A stretch of DNA of 64,000 nt from Pukyongiella litopenaei (lineage in GTDB: Bacteria > Pseudomonadota > Alphaproteobacteria > Rhodobacterales > Rhodobacteraceae). Shown piece by piece: positions 28,428 through 37,737 of this stretch (the stretch's first letter is position 1; the number at the start of each line of letters is the position of its first letter). The stretch is from assembly GCF_003008555.2 (NCBI RefSeq), contig NZ_CP027665.1, positions 806,001 through 870,000 of the forward strand, read 5' to 3'. A program made the position numbers and the translations under genes. The notes beneath the pieces are model-generated. The model did no database searches and had not been told where the DNA came from. It saw nothing but the letters and a program-made list of their open reading frames with translations.

Positions 28428-29390
28428 ATGCCTCATGATCGCCCGGTTCTGGGCATCCTCCTCATGCTCGGTTTCTGCATCCTCGCCCCGCTGGGCGACG
28501 CGCTGGCCAAGCTCCTCGGCCCGCTGGTTCCGCTCGGGCAGCTCCTGCTGGCGCGTTTCGCGCTGCAGGCGGCGATGCTGATCCCGATCATCCGCGCCAC
28601 GGGGCGCACCTGGCGTTTTGGCAGGCGGGTGCTGGGCCTGACCGTGCTGCGGACCGTGCTGCATATCCTGGGCATCGGAGCGATGTTCACCGCACTGCGC
28701 TATCTGCCGCTGGCCGACGCGGTGGCGATTGCCTTCGTGATGCCGTTCCTGATGCTGCTGCTCGGCTATTATGTGCTGGGCGAAGAGGTCGGGCTGCGCC
28801 GGCTGGCCGCCTGCGCGGTCGGGTTCGCCGGCACGCTGATGGTGATCCAGCCCAGCTTTGCCGAGGTCGGGTGGCCCGCGACGCTGCCATTGGGGGTGGC
28901 GGTGGTGTTTTCTCTCTTCATGCTGGTCACGCGCCGGATCGCCAAGGAAACCGACCCGATCGCGCTGCAGGCCGTCAGCGGGGTGATCGCCACGCTGATG
29001 CTGGTGCCGGTGCTGCTGCTCGGCCAGGCCTTTGACTTCGCACCGCTGGCGCTGAAACTGCCGACCGTCACCGAAGCCCTGCTGGTGGCGGCCATCGGGG
29101 TGATCGGCACCCTGGCGCATCTGCTGATGACCTGGTCGCTGCGTTATGCGCCCTCGGCCACGCTGGCGCCGATGCAGTATCTCGAGATACCGGTGGCGAC
29201 GCTGATCGGCTGGATCGTGTTTCGCGACCTGCCCGACGGTCTGGCCGCACTGGGTATCTGCGTGACCATCGGCGCGGGGCTCTATGTGGTGATGCGCGAA
29301 CGGGCGCTGGCCCGCTCGGCGGGGGTGCCGGACGCGGTGCATATCACTGGCGCGCCGGATGAACCGGCGCAGCGGCAAGGGCCGGGATAA
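28428..29390 (+). CDS. EamA-family (DMT) transporter
   Basis: A 320-residue inner-membrane exporter with about ten helices in two EamA halves (PLADAVAIAFVMPF in the first, YAPSATLAPMQYLEIPVA in the second). Substrate unknown; metabolite export is typical. It starts 101 bp after sdaA on the same strand. Its last 47 bp overlap the 3' end of the convergent thiamine pyrophosphokinase gene, with both frames intact. Confidence 0.86.
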   Translation: MPHDRPVLGILLMLGFCILAPLGDALAKLLGPLVPLGQLLLARFALQAAMLIPIIRATGRTWRFGRRVLGLTVLRTVLHILGIGAMFTALRYLPLADAVAIAFVMPFLMLLLGYYVLGEEVGLRRLAACAVGFAGTLMVIQPSFAEVGWPATLPLGVAVVFSLFMLVTRRIAKETDPIALQAVSGVIATLMLVPVLLLGQAFDFAPLALKLPTVTEALLVAAIGVIGTLAHLLMTWSLRYAPSATLAPMQYLEIPVATLIGWIVFRDLPDGLAALGICVTIGAGLYVVMRERALARSAGVPDAVHITGAPDEPAQRQGPG

Positions 29391-30027
29391 CGTCGCCCAG
29401 CCGCACCCGCGGCAGGATCACCAGCAGCCCCGGCCCGTCGGTGTCCAGCCCGACCGGCCCCGTCGCCACGTTCGACGTTCCGATCCGGCCACCCGGCGCC
29501 AGCTCCAGCCCGTCGATCGGCCAGCGCAGCCCCGTCGAGCGCCCGGTCGCCGGGCACAGCGGAAACAGCGACACCACATCTCCGGACGCGACGGGGACCA
29601 CGATGCGCGGCGGCGCGTGGAAAACCACCTCGCGTTCGCCGATCAGCACGCAACGCCGGTCGCAATGGCGCAGCAAGGTGCTGAGCGCGGCCAACTGGTG
29701 ATCCATCCGTGCGCCCAGGAACCCGGCGGCAACCACAACCGGCGCCTGAATGTTCCGCAGCGCCTTGTCGAAATCGGTGCTGTCCTGTTCGGTGATGCGG
29801 TGCAGTCGGTCGGCCGGCAGGGCCGCGCGGCTGCGGTCGTCCAGCGAATCGAAATCGCCGAACACCGCCACCGGCATATGCCCGGCCCGCAGCGCCGCCC
29901 GCGCCCCGCCATCGGCGGCGGCGAGCGTCGGCGCATGGGACAGGGCCAGGTCCAGGTCACCCGGATATAGCGCACCGCCCCCGAGCAGGGTGACGGGTTG
30001 CTCCGACTGAAGAATGGGCTGTTGCAT
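29344..30027 (-). CDS. Thiamine pyrophosphokinase
   Basis: This enzyme transfers pyrophosphate from ATP to thiamine, giving the cofactor thiamine diphosphate. Motifs are ADGGA (about 38-42), GDFDSLDD (about 57-64), DSTDFDKAL (about 81-89) and GARMDHQLAAL (about 105-115), all characteristic. I chose ATG 30027, with AAGG close upstream, giving 227 residues; an ATG 36 bp earlier is also possible. Its C-terminus overlaps the convergent EamA gene by 47 bp. No thiamine riboswitch (THI box) is seen. Confidence 0.9.
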   Translation of the reverse strand: MQQPILQSEQPVTLLGGGALYPGDLDLALSHAPTLAAADGGARAALRAGHMPVAVFGDFDSLDDRSRAALPADRLHRITEQDSTDFDKALRNIQAPVVVAAGFLGARMDHQLAALSTLLRHCDRRCVLIGEREVVFHAPPRIVVPVASGDVVSLFPLCPATGRSTGLRWPIDGLELAPGGRIGTSNVATGPVGLDTDGPGLLVILPRVRLGDVIPALAAAPVHPARQ

Positions 30028-30092
30028 GGGCGCCTTAATGCCTTGTTCAGCCATTGATCTCAATCTGTCCGCAGTTGGACAAGGGGGATCGG

Positions 30093-31019
30093 ATGACGCG
30101 CGACGACAGGCCAGGGGCGATGCTGCCGGTTGTGATTTCGCTGTCCTGCGGCGGGTATGGGTGCCGGCTGGAATGGACCGGGGACGCGCCGGCCGACCTG
30201 GCCGGTCTGGCGGGTTACCTGCGCGATCTCGCCGGGCGGCACGGAGCGGAGCCGGCCCCTCCCGACAGCCACGCGCTGGCCGGGATGCTGGTCAGGATTC
30301 TGGCCCAGGACAGTGGCCGCAGGGTGACGCTGCGCGACGATGACGGATCGCCGGTGCTGGTCGTGGGGCCCGTCGGGGCCGGGTCGGGCCGCGAGGCTGA
30401 CATGGCCCGGCTGATGTCCGGGCTGGACAACCGGATGAGCACCGCCGAAACCGTCACCTCCCCCGGCGACCTGCTGCAACAGCGCATCGCCGCAACGCTC
30501 GCCTCCGCCGATGACGGGCAGGCCGCGCCCGATGCCGAGGCGGCCTATCGCGACGATCTCGATCAGCTGGTGAGACCCCGCCGCCCATCGGTCCGCACCG
30601 GCCGGACCGCGCGGCCGGGGCAGGCCATGCCCGGATCCACCGCGTCCCCGCCGGACCGGGGCGGTCATGACCCGCGCTCTGGCCAGCACTCTGGCCCGCC
30701 GCTCGCGCCGGTGCGGCCCCGGCGGGTGAACGATCCCGCCGATGTCGTGACCGGGTTCGCGGCATTTCTGGCCGGAACCGGCGCCACGACACCAGAGGCG
30801 GTGGTGCTGGCCGCAATCGAATGGGTTGGCCGGTCGGCGGACGCCGCCGGGTTCACCCGGCGGCAGGTCTTGCGGTTGGTCCGCAGTGCCGCACCGATCA
30901 GCCGGGCCGAGGCCTTCGCCGCCTTCGATGCCCTGCTGGCCGATGGCCAGATCGAGGAACGGGGCTTTCGGCACTTTGTCCGGGCCGCACCGGACAGCCC
31001 CGGCGCAACAGAGACCTAG
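30093..31019 (+). CDS. Hypothetical two-domain protein with disordered linker
   Basis: A 308-residue cytoplasmic protein that I do not recognise. ATG 30093 follows AAGGGGG. An N-terminal domain (about 1-110) of mixed beta strands precedes a Pro/Arg/Gly-rich, probably disordered linker (about 150-215). The C-terminal domain (about 220-295) is helical and ends in a pattern like a winged helix (FTRRQVLRLVRSAAPISRAE). It might bind nucleic acid, but no catalytic motif is visible. Its TAG stop shares the palindrome CTAG with the stop of the convergent DUF2842 gene. Confidence 0.7.
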   Translation: MTRDDRPGAMLPVVISLSCGGYGCRLEWTGDAPADLAGLAGYLRDLAGRHGAEPAPPDSHALAGMLVRILAQDSGRRVTLRDDDGSPVLVVGPVGAGSGREADMARLMSGLDNRMSTAETVTSPGDLLQQRIAATLASADDGQAAPDAEAAYRDDLDQLVRPRRPSVRTGRTARPGQAMPGSTASPPDRGGHDPRSGQHSGPPLAPVRPRRVNDPADVVTGFAAFLAGTGATTPEAVVLAAIEWVGRSADAAGFTRRQVLRLVRSAAPISRAEAFAAFDALLADGQIEERGFRHFVRAAPDSPGATET

Positions 31020-31255
31020 GGTCGATCCTCGGGCCCGTCACCGGCATCGGGGTCCGCCTGCCCCACGCCGCGGAAGATGAACCGGAACGGCAGCGCCCAC
31101 AGCAGGCCGAGGACCACATAGACGATGAACTCGAGCCAGATCGGCGGCCGGTCCAGCCAATTCAGCACCGTGACCACGGCGACGATATAGAGCGGCAGGC
31201 CGACCAGCAGGATGACCAGTGACCAGCGGCGCCGGGCCTTGTAGGACAGGGCCAT
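31016..31255 (-). CDS. DUF2842 small membrane protein
   Basis: A 79-residue protein with a basic N-terminus ([20 protein letters not shown]), two membrane helices and the segment VYVVLGLLWALPFRFIFRGVGQ, diagnostic of DUF2842. Function is unknown. Its ATG overlaps the purA stop by one base (TGATG), so it is translated with purA. Its TAG stop shares the 4-bp palindrome CTAG with the stop of the convergent 308-residue protein gene. Confidence 0.88.
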   Translation of the reverse strand: MALSYKARRRWSLVILLVGLPLYIVAVVTVLNWLDRPPIWLEFIVYVVLGLLWALPFRFIFRGVGQADPDAGDGPEDRP

Positions 31256-32547
31256 CAGTCAGCGAAAGGGTCGGTGACGAGAATGGTGTCCTCGCGCTCG
31301 GGCGACGTGGACAGCAGCGCAACCGGGCAGTCGATCAGTTCCTCGACCCGGCGCACATACTTGATCGCGTTCGCGGGCAGGTCCGCCCAACTGCGCGCGC
31401 CTTCGGTGGATTCGCTCCAACCCGGCATCTCCTCGTAGACCGGCACGCAGCGCGCCTGGTGGTCGGCCGCCGTGGGCAGGTGGTCGATGCGCTGGCCGTC
31501 GAGCTCGTAGCCCACGCAGATCTTCAGCGTATCGAACCCGTCCAGCACATCGAGCTTGGTCAGCGCGATGCCGTTGACGCCCGAGGTGGCGCAGGTCTGG
31601 CGCACCAGAACCGCGTCGAACCAGCCGCAGCGGCGCTTGCGCCCGGTGACGGTGCCGAATTCGTGGCCGCGTTCCCCCAGCCGTTGGCCGTCATCGTCGT
31701 TCAGCTCGGCCGGGAACGGGCCTTCGCCGACACGGGTGGTATAGGCCTTGACGATGCCCAGCACGAAATCGATCGACCCCGGCCCGATGCCGGTGCCGGT
31801 GGCCGCCTGCCCGGCGATCACGTTCGACGAGGTGACAAAGGGGTAGGTTCCGAAATCAATATCCAGAAGCGCGCCCTGCGCGCCTTCGAACAGGATGCGT
31901 TTGCCAGCCTTGCGCTTTTCGTTCATCACCTTCCAGACCGGCGCGGCATATTCGAGGATGCCGGGCGCCACCTCACGCAGCTGCGCCAGCAGCGCCGCCC
32001 GGTCCACCGGGTCGAGCCCGAGGCCACGGCGCAGCGCGTCATGATGGGCCAGCGCACGATCCACGCGCAGTTCCAGCGTGGCCTCGTCGGCCAGGTCGGC
32101 GACCCGGATCGACCTGCGGCCGACCTTGTCCTCATAGGCCGGGCCGATGCCACGCCCGGTGGTGCCGATCTTGGCCACCGCCACGGCGGCCTCGCGGGCG
32201 CGGTCCAGTTCGCCGTGGATGGGCAGGATCAGCGGCGTGTTCTCGGCGATCATCAGCGTCTCGGGCGAAATCGTCACGCCCTGCCGGCGCAGGCCCTCGA
32301 TTTCCGAGACCAGGTGCCACGGGTCCAGCACCACGCCATTGCCGATCACCGAGAGCTTGCCGCCGCGCACGATACCCGACGGCAGCAGCGACAGCTTGTA
32401 GACCTCGCCGTCGATCACCAGCGTATGCCCGGCGTTGTGCCCGCCCTGGAACCGCGCGATGACGTCGGCGCGTTCCGACAGCCAGTCCACGATCTTGCCC
32501 TTGCCCTCGTCACCCCACTGGGCGCCGACTACCACGACGTTGGCCAT
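31255..32547 (-). CDS. purA: Adenylosuccinate synthetase
   Basis: This enzyme commits IMP to AMP synthesis, joining aspartate to IMP with GTP. The start is the ATG at 32547 ([18 protein letters not shown]), giving 430 residues; longer frames upstream are spurious. The GDEGKGK loop, [19 protein letters not shown] and [12 protein letters not shown] motifs are intact. It is co-transcribed with the DUF2842 gene. It is divergent from the thioesterase gene with 173 bp between starts. Confidence 0.97.
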   Translation of the reverse strand: MANVVVVGAQWGDEGKGKIVDWLSERADVIARFQGGHNAGHTLVIDGEVYKLSLLPSGIVRGGKLSVIGNGVVLDPWHLVSEIEGLRRQGVTISPETLMIAENTPLILPIHGELDRAREAAVAVAKIGTTGRGIGPAYEDKVGRRSIRVADLADEATLELRVDRALAHHDALRRGLGLDPVDRAALLAQLREVAPGILEYAAPVWKVMNEKRKAGKRILFEGAQGALLDIDFGTYPFVTSSNVIAGQAATGTGIGPGSIDFVLGIVKAYTTRVGEGPFPAELNDDDGQRLGERGHEFGTVTGRKRRCGWFDAVLVRQTCATSGVNGIALTKLDVLDGFDTLKICVGYELDGQRIDHLPTAADHQARCVPVYEEMPGWSESTEGARSWADLPANAIKYVRRVEELIDCPVALLSTSPEREDTILVTDPFAD

Positions 32548-32720
32548 GCCGGATCCTTTCGCTGATTGCCTGCAAACCGGCGCCGGTATAGCTGCACCCC
32601 GTGCCGGGTGAAACAGCGATTTTGACGGCATGCCGAGAATAGTGAACGCAACGGCAGGGGTGCCCCGTCCCGCCCCGCGGGCTAGACAGGACGCGGGCGA
32701 CAGGATCAGGAGAACGCGAC

Positions 32721-33536
32721 ATGGCCGATGGCGATCTGCAAACCGGCAGCCTGCGGGCGGCACTGGACGGGCTGGAACCGCAGGGCGATGCCATGCTGGC
32801 CCCCGCGCCGGCGAACTGGATGCAGGGGCGCACCGCCTTTGGCGGCTTTACCGCCGCGCTGTTGCTGGGCGCCGTGCTGCGCGGGACCGACGACCTGCCG
32901 CCGCTGCGGTCGGCGATGATCAACTTCACCGGCCCGGTATCGGCGCCGCCGCGCCTGACCACCGAAACCTTGCGGCGCGGCCGGAACGTGACCTCGATCG
33001 CCGCCCGCGCCCGGATCGGCGATCAGGTGGCGGCGGCGGGGCTGTTTTCCTTTGGCGCCGCGCAGGACAGCCATATTCGCGCCGACGCGCCGCACCGCGA
33101 CGCCCCCGCGCCCGACGCCTGCGAGCTGATGATACCGCCACAGGCCGCCCGTTTCGCGCCCGGCTTCCATCACAATTTCGACCTGCGCCTGATCGAGGGC
33201 GACCGCCCGATGACCGGGTCGCAGCGGGGCTATGTCCGGGGCTGGGCGCGGCACCGGGATCCGGCGTCGCGCAGCGGCATCGAATCGCTGCTGTGCCTGG
33301 CCGATATCCTGCCGCCGGCGGTGTTCCCGCTGTGCCGCCAGATCGGGCCGAACAGCTCGATGAACTGGATCTGCAACATTCTCGTCGACAGCCCCGAAAC
33401 CGATGACGGCTGGTGGCAGGTGGAAACCGACCTGACCGCCGCGCGGGACGGGTTCAGCAGCCAGGTGATGCGGGTCTGGAACAGCGCCGGCGATCTGGTC
33501 GTGGACGGCATGCAATCAGTGGTGATCTTCGTCTGA
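32721..33536 (+). CDS. Acyl-CoA thioesterase-like protein (double hotdog)
   Basis: A 271-residue cytoplasmic protein resembling TesB-like thioesterases with two hotdog units. The first contains [17 protein letters not shown], the helix region that carries substrate contacts; the second contains NWICNILVD and the end GMQSVVIFV. Acyl-CoA hydrolysis is the likely chemistry; chain length is unknown. ATG 32721 has AGGAGAACG close upstream. It converges on the leucine dehydrogenase-type gene with only 9 bp between them. Confidence 0.8.
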   Translation: MADGDLQTGSLRAALDGLEPQGDAMLAPAPANWMQGRTAFGGFTAALLLGAVLRGTDDLPPLRSAMINFTGPVSAPPRLTTETLRRGRNVTSIAARARIGDQVAAAGLFSFGAAQDSHIRADAPHRDAPAPDACELMIPPQAARFAPGFHHNFDLRLIEGDRPMTGSQRGYVRGWARHRDPASRSGIESLLCLADILPPAVFPLCRQIGPNSSMNWICNILVDSPETDDGWWQVETDLTAARDGFSSQVMRVWNSAGDLVVDGMQSVVIFV

Positions 33537-33545
33537 CCGCGCCGG

Positions 33546-34592
33546 TCAGGCCGCGCCGCCCTGCATCCGTGCCCGCGCCAGCGCGTCGGCGACCTGCCCG
33601 GTCGGCGCGGCGCTGGCAGCGGCATCGGCCAGCACCCGGTCGAGCGTTTCCGGCAGCCTCTCGATCGCCGCCAGCGCCTGGTCCTCGGTCCAGCCCGCTA
33701 CCGTGCGCCCGATGGCGACGATGCCGCCCGCGTTGACCAGATAATCGGGGCAATAGAGCACGCCGCGATCGCGCAGCAGCCCGTCGACACGCGGTTCGGC
33801 CAGCTGGTTGTTCGCCGCGCCGCAGACGATGGCGCAGCGCATGGCCGCAACCGCCTCGGCGGTCAGGTCGCCGCCCAGCGCACAGGGCGCGAACACGTCG
33901 GCCCCGGCGGTGACGATGTCATCGGGCCCCGCGACAGCGGCGCCCAGTTCGGCGACGGCGCGGGCGCGGATGTCGTCGCGCGGTTCGGCGACGGTCAGGC
34001 GCGTGCCGCGTTCATGCAGCATACGCGCAAGGGCGAAACCCACATTGCCCGCCCCCTTGATCGCGACATGCACCCCGTCGAGCGACCGCCCCAGCCTGGC
34101 CTGCACCGCGCGTTCCATGCACAGGAACACGCCGCGGGCGGTGTGGGTCGACGGGTCGCCCTCGGCATCCGAGGCGCCCATCACATGCGCCGTCTCGCGT
34201 TTCACCGCGTCCATGTCGGCCACGGCACAGCCGACATCCTCGCCGGTGACATAGCGCCCCGCCAGCCCCTCGACCGCGCGGCCAAAGGCCCGCATCTTCG
34301 CCTCGGTCTTGTCCGTTCGCGGATCGGCGATGATCACCGCCTTGCCGCCGCCCAGCGGCAGCCCCGCCAGCGCGTTCTTGTAGGACATGCCCCGCGACAG
34401 GCGCAGCGCATCCGCCAGCGCCGTCATCCCGTCGGGATAGGGATGGATCCGGCACCCGCCCGCCGCCGGGCCCAGCGCCCGGTCGTGAATGGCGATGATG
34501 GCACGCAGGCCCGATGCCGGATCGGCGTGGAACACCACCGATTCGTGGCCGTCATGGTCGGGATGCGAAAAGACGCCGGTTTCGTGTGACAT
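33546..34592 (-). CDS. Glu/Leu/Phe/Val dehydrogenase, leucine dehydrogenase type
   Basis: A 348-residue NAD-dependent amino-acid dehydrogenase, most like leucine dehydrogenase, which deaminates branched-chain amino acids to 2-oxo acids. The substrate region has GPAAGGCRIHPY and SYKNALAGLPLGGGKAVI with catalytic lysines. The Rossmann domain has IKGAGNVGFALARML, and a later LVNAGGIV is also present. The length (about 350) fits leucine rather than glutamate dehydrogenase. It is a single gene, 84 bp from the end of the RND operon. Phenylalanine or valine as substrate cannot be excluded. Confidence 0.88.
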   Translation of the reverse strand: MSHETGVFSHPDHDGHESVVFHADPASGLRAIIAIHDRALGPAAGGCRIHPYPDGMTALADALRLSRGMSYKNALAGLPLGGGKAVIIADPRTDKTEAKMRAFGRAVEGLAGRYVTGEDVGCAVADMDAVKRETAHVMGASDAEGDPSTHTARGVFLCMERAVQARLGRSLDGVHVAIKGAGNVGFALARMLHERGTRLTVAEPRDDIRARAVAELGAAVAGPDDIVTAGADVFAPCALGGDLTAEAVAAMRCAIVCGAANNQLAEPRVDGLLRDRGVLYCPDYLVNAGGIVAIGRTVAGWTEDQALAAIERLPETLDRVLADAAASAAPTGQVADALARARMQGGAA

Positions 34593-34676
34593 GGCTCACC
34601 TGCCCTCGTGACGCTGCGGAAGCCGCCCCAGATACAGCCAAACGCGATCGCGACGCAACCGTGGCGGCGGGCCGGT

Positions 34677-37600
34677 TCAGGCCGGCTGCGCCGCCGTTTC
34701 TCGTCGCTCGTCCCGGCCGAAGAAGACCAGGTAGAGCACCGGCGCCGCGACCAGCGTGAGCACAGTGGCAAAGGCCAGCCCGCCCATGATGGTCACCGCC
34801 ATCGACTTGAAGAACGCATCGGTCAGCAGCGGCACCATGCCCAGAATGGTGGTCACCGAGGCCAGCATCACCGGGCGCAGGCGCGACACCGACGCGGTCA
34901 CGATCGCCTCGCGCAGGGGCTGGCCCTCGGCCCGGACCAGGTCGATTTCCTCGACCAGGACGATGCCGTTCTTGATCAGCATCCCCGACAGGCTGAGCAG
35001 CCCCAGAAGCGCGGTGAAGGTGAATGGCAGGCCGGTGCCCAGCAGCCCGATCACCACCCCGTTCACCGACATCGGCACCAGCAGCCAGATGATGACCGGC
35101 TGGCGCAGGGCGTTGAACAGCAGCACCGAGATCAGCACCATGATCAGCAGGCTCAGCGGCAGCTGCTTGCCCAGCGCCTCCTGCGCCATCTTCGAATCCT
35201 CGTATTCGCCGCCCCATTCCATCCTGTAGCCCGGCGGCAGCTCCATCGCCTCGATCGGCCCCATGACCTCGGCCTGGACGGTGGCGGCGGTCACGTCATG
35301 CGGGATGTCCGCGCCCACGGTGATCGTCGCCACCCGGTCGCGGCGATGCACCAGCGTGTCGAGGGCCTGGTACTCGAACCCGTCGACCATCTGTTCGATC
35401 GGCACGAAATCCTGCGCGGTCGCGGAATAGACGATCTGGTCCATGACGTTGTAGCTGTCCGCCCGCGGCCGGCGGATGACGATCGGGATCAGGCGGTCGC
35501 GTTCGCGGAACACGCCGCCGGTGACGCCATCGGTCGAGAACAGCAGCATGCTGGCGATGTCGTCGCGGCTGACCCCGGCGGTTTGCGCCCGGTTGGTCGC
35601 ATAGACCGGCCGCAGCACCAGTTCCTGTTCGTGCCAGTCCTGCCGGATGCCGGTCAGGTGGTCCGAGCTCGCCGCGAGGATCCGCGCCGCCTCGGCGGCC
35701 AGATCGCGCAGCACGGCGGGGTCCTTGCCAGAGAACCGCACCTGGATCGGGTCGCTGCCGCCGGGCCCGAACACCAGCCGCTTGGTGCGGAACTCGCCTT
35801 CGGGGAAACGCGCGGCCCCGACCGCCTCCAGTTCCTGCTGGAGCGCGGGAATGTCCTGCAGCGACCGGGCGCGGATGATCATGTGCCCGTAGCTCGGGTT
35901 CGGTTTCTCGGCGGAATAGGTCAGCATGAACCGCGTGGCCCCCTGCCCGACGAAAGTGGCGACCGAAACCACCTCGTCGCGGTCCTTCAGCCAGTCCTCG
36001 ATCCCGGTCAGGTGATCCGACACCGTGCCGATCGGCGTGCCCTGCGGCAGCTTGTAATGGACGAAGAACAGAGGTGTGTTCGAGTTCGGAAAGAACTGTT
36101 CCCTGAGCATGCCGAAGCCCACGAAACACGCCGCGGTCACCACCACCAGCCCGGCCAGCACCAGCCAGCGCAGTTTCAGCGCCAGCCGCAGGTTCCAGCC
36201 ATAGAGCCGGAACAGCCAGCCGCCATAGGCGTCACCGTCATCGGCGCGGCCCTGTTCGAACAGGTAATGGCCCAGCATCGGCGTCACCGTCAGCGCCAGC
36301 AGCCAGGACAGCAGCAGCGAAATCCCGATCACCGCAAAGAGCGAGAACAGGAATTCGCCGGTCGCATCCGGCGACAGGCCAATCCCGGCAAAGGCCATGA
36401 TCCCGATCACCGTGGCCCCCAGGAGCGGGACCTGGGTCTTGCCCGCGACCTCCTCGGCCGCCTCGACCGACCCGCGCCCCTGCCGCATGGTGATCTGCAT
36501 GCCCTCGGCCACGACGATGGCGTTGTCCACCAGCATCCCCATGGCGATGATCAGCGCGCCCAGCGAGATGCGCTCCATCTCGATCGACAGCAGGTTCATG
36601 AACAGCAGCGTGCCCACCACCGTGAGCAGCAGCGTCGTGCCGACCACCACGGCGGCGCGCCAGCCCATGAACAGGCCCAGCACCGCGACCACGATCGCCA
36701 CCGACATCGCCAGGTTGACGAGAAAGTCGTTCGATGCCTGTTCGACCACCACATGCTGCTGGTAGATCGGGTGCAGGTCGACGCCGAACGGGATCTCAGG
36801 CGACAGTTCGGCCAGCTTGGCATCGACCCGCTTGCCCACTTCGACGATGTTCTCGGTCGCCAGCCCGGCCACGCCCAGCGTAAAGGCCTCCTGCCCGTCG
36901 AACCGGACGATCAGGTCGGGGTCGCTCACCCGCCCGCGATGCACATGGGCCATGTCGAACAGGTTCACCACCCGCCCGCCGACACCCACCGACAGCCCGC
37001 CGATGGCGGACACGCTGTCCGACCCTTCGGGGGCGAGGATGCCCACCCGCGAATCGCCGGTGGTGACGGCCCCCGCCGGCGCCACCGAATCCGCGGTCGC
37101 GATGGCCTGGGCGATGGCCTGAACGGGCACGTTCTGGTTCACCGACAGGGCCAGGTCCGGCTCGACGAAGATCGCCTCTTCGGGCAGCCCCGCCACCTCG
37201 ACATCGGCCACCCCGTCGACGGTCAGCAATTCGCGCCGCAGAAAGGTGGCCAGTTCGTGTTTTCCGGCATCGGTGAACCCCTCGGCCGTGACCGCCAGGA
37301 AGATGCCGAACACGTCGCCGAACCCGTCATTGACCAGCGGCTGGCCGACGCCCTCGGGCAGATAGCGCGCCGCATCCCGGATCCGGGCCCGCATCCGGGT
37401 CCAGATCTCGGGCAGTTCCGAGCCGTCATAGATCGACTGGATCTCGACCTCGATCAGCGACAGGCCCGGCCGGTTGACCGAGGTGATGATATCCACCTCG
37501 CCCATCTTCTGAAGCGCGGATTCCAGCGGCTCGGACACTTCCAGCGCCACCTGTTCGGCGGTCGCGCCGGGATAGGCGGTCGAAATCACCGCCTGCTTGA

Positions 37601-37724
37601 TGGTAAAGGCCGGATCTTCGAGCCGGCCCAGCGACAGGAAGCCCCAGATGCCGCCGAACAGGAAGATCAGGATGATCAGCCAGGTATAGATCGGCCGTTC
37701 GATGGATATGCGCGCAATGCTCAT
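34677..37724 (-). CDS. RND efflux pump inner-membrane permease
   Basis: A 1015-residue proton-driven RND-superfamily exporter of the AcrB-like type. The N-terminus SIARISIERPIYTWLII is typical. GMLVDNAIVVAEGM marks TM4 with a proton-relay Asp, and the C-terminal half carries LLSLSGMLIKNGIVLVEEID and VMLASVTTILGMVPLL. Two large periplasmic loops follow TM1 and TM7. It is the last gene of marR-adaptor-permease, 13 bp after the adaptor. No outer-membrane TolC-like gene is present here, so the pump must borrow one. Substrate unknown. Confidence 0.94.
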   Translation of the reverse strand: MSIARISIERPIYTWLIILIFLFGGIWGFLSLGRLEDPAFTIKQAVISTAYPGATAEQVALEVSEPLESALQKMGEVDIITSVNRPGLSLIEVEIQSIYDGSELPEIWTRMRARIRDAARYLPEGVGQPLVNDGFGDVFGIFLAVTAEGFTDAGKHELATFLRRELLTVDGVADVEVAGLPEEAIFVEPDLALSVNQNVPVQAIAQAIATADSVAPAGAVTTGDSRVGILAPEGSDSVSAIGGLSVGVGGRVVNLFDMAHVHRGRVSDPDLIVRFDGQEAFTLGVAGLATENIVEVGKRVDAKLAELSPEIPFGVDLHPIYQQHVVVEQASNDFLVNLAMSVAIVVAVLGLFMGWRAAVVVGTTLLLTVVGTLLFMNLLSIEMERISLGALIIAMGMLVDNAIVVAEGMQITMRQGRGSVEAAEEVAGKTQVPLLGATVIGIMAFAGIGLSPDATGEFLFSLFAVIGISLLLSWLLALTVTPMLGHYLFEQGRADDGDAYGGWLFRLYGWNLRLALKLRWLVLAGLVVVTAACFVGFGMLREQFFPNSNTPLFFVHYKLPQGTPIGTVSDHLTGIEDWLKDRDEVVSVATFVGQGATRFMLTYSAEKPNPSYGHMIIRARSLQDIPALQQELEAVGAARFPEGEFRTKRLVFGPGGSDPIQVRFSGKDPAVLRDLAAEAARILAASSDHLTGIRQDWHEQELVLRPVYATNRAQTAGVSRDDIASMLLFSTDGVTGGVFRERDRLIPIVIRRPRADSYNVMDQIVYSATAQDFVPIEQMVDGFEYQALDTLVHRRDRVATITVGADIPHDVTAATVQAEVMGPIEAMELPPGYRMEWGGEYEDSKMAQEALGKQLPLSLLIMVLISVLLFNALRQPVIIWLLVPMSVNGVVIGLLGTGLPFTFTALLGLLSLSGMLIKNGIVLVEEIDLVRAEGQPLREAIVTASVSRLRPVMLASVTTILGMVPLLTDAFFKSMAVTIMGGLAFATVLTLVAAPVLYLVFFGRDERRETAAQPA

Positions 37725-37737
37725 CGCGGGACCGCCT

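Noticed and set aside
28327-30092. A thiamine riboswitch for the thiamine pyrophosphokinase gene
   Set aside because: No THI-box elements (CTGAGA and its partner) occur in the short upstream region.
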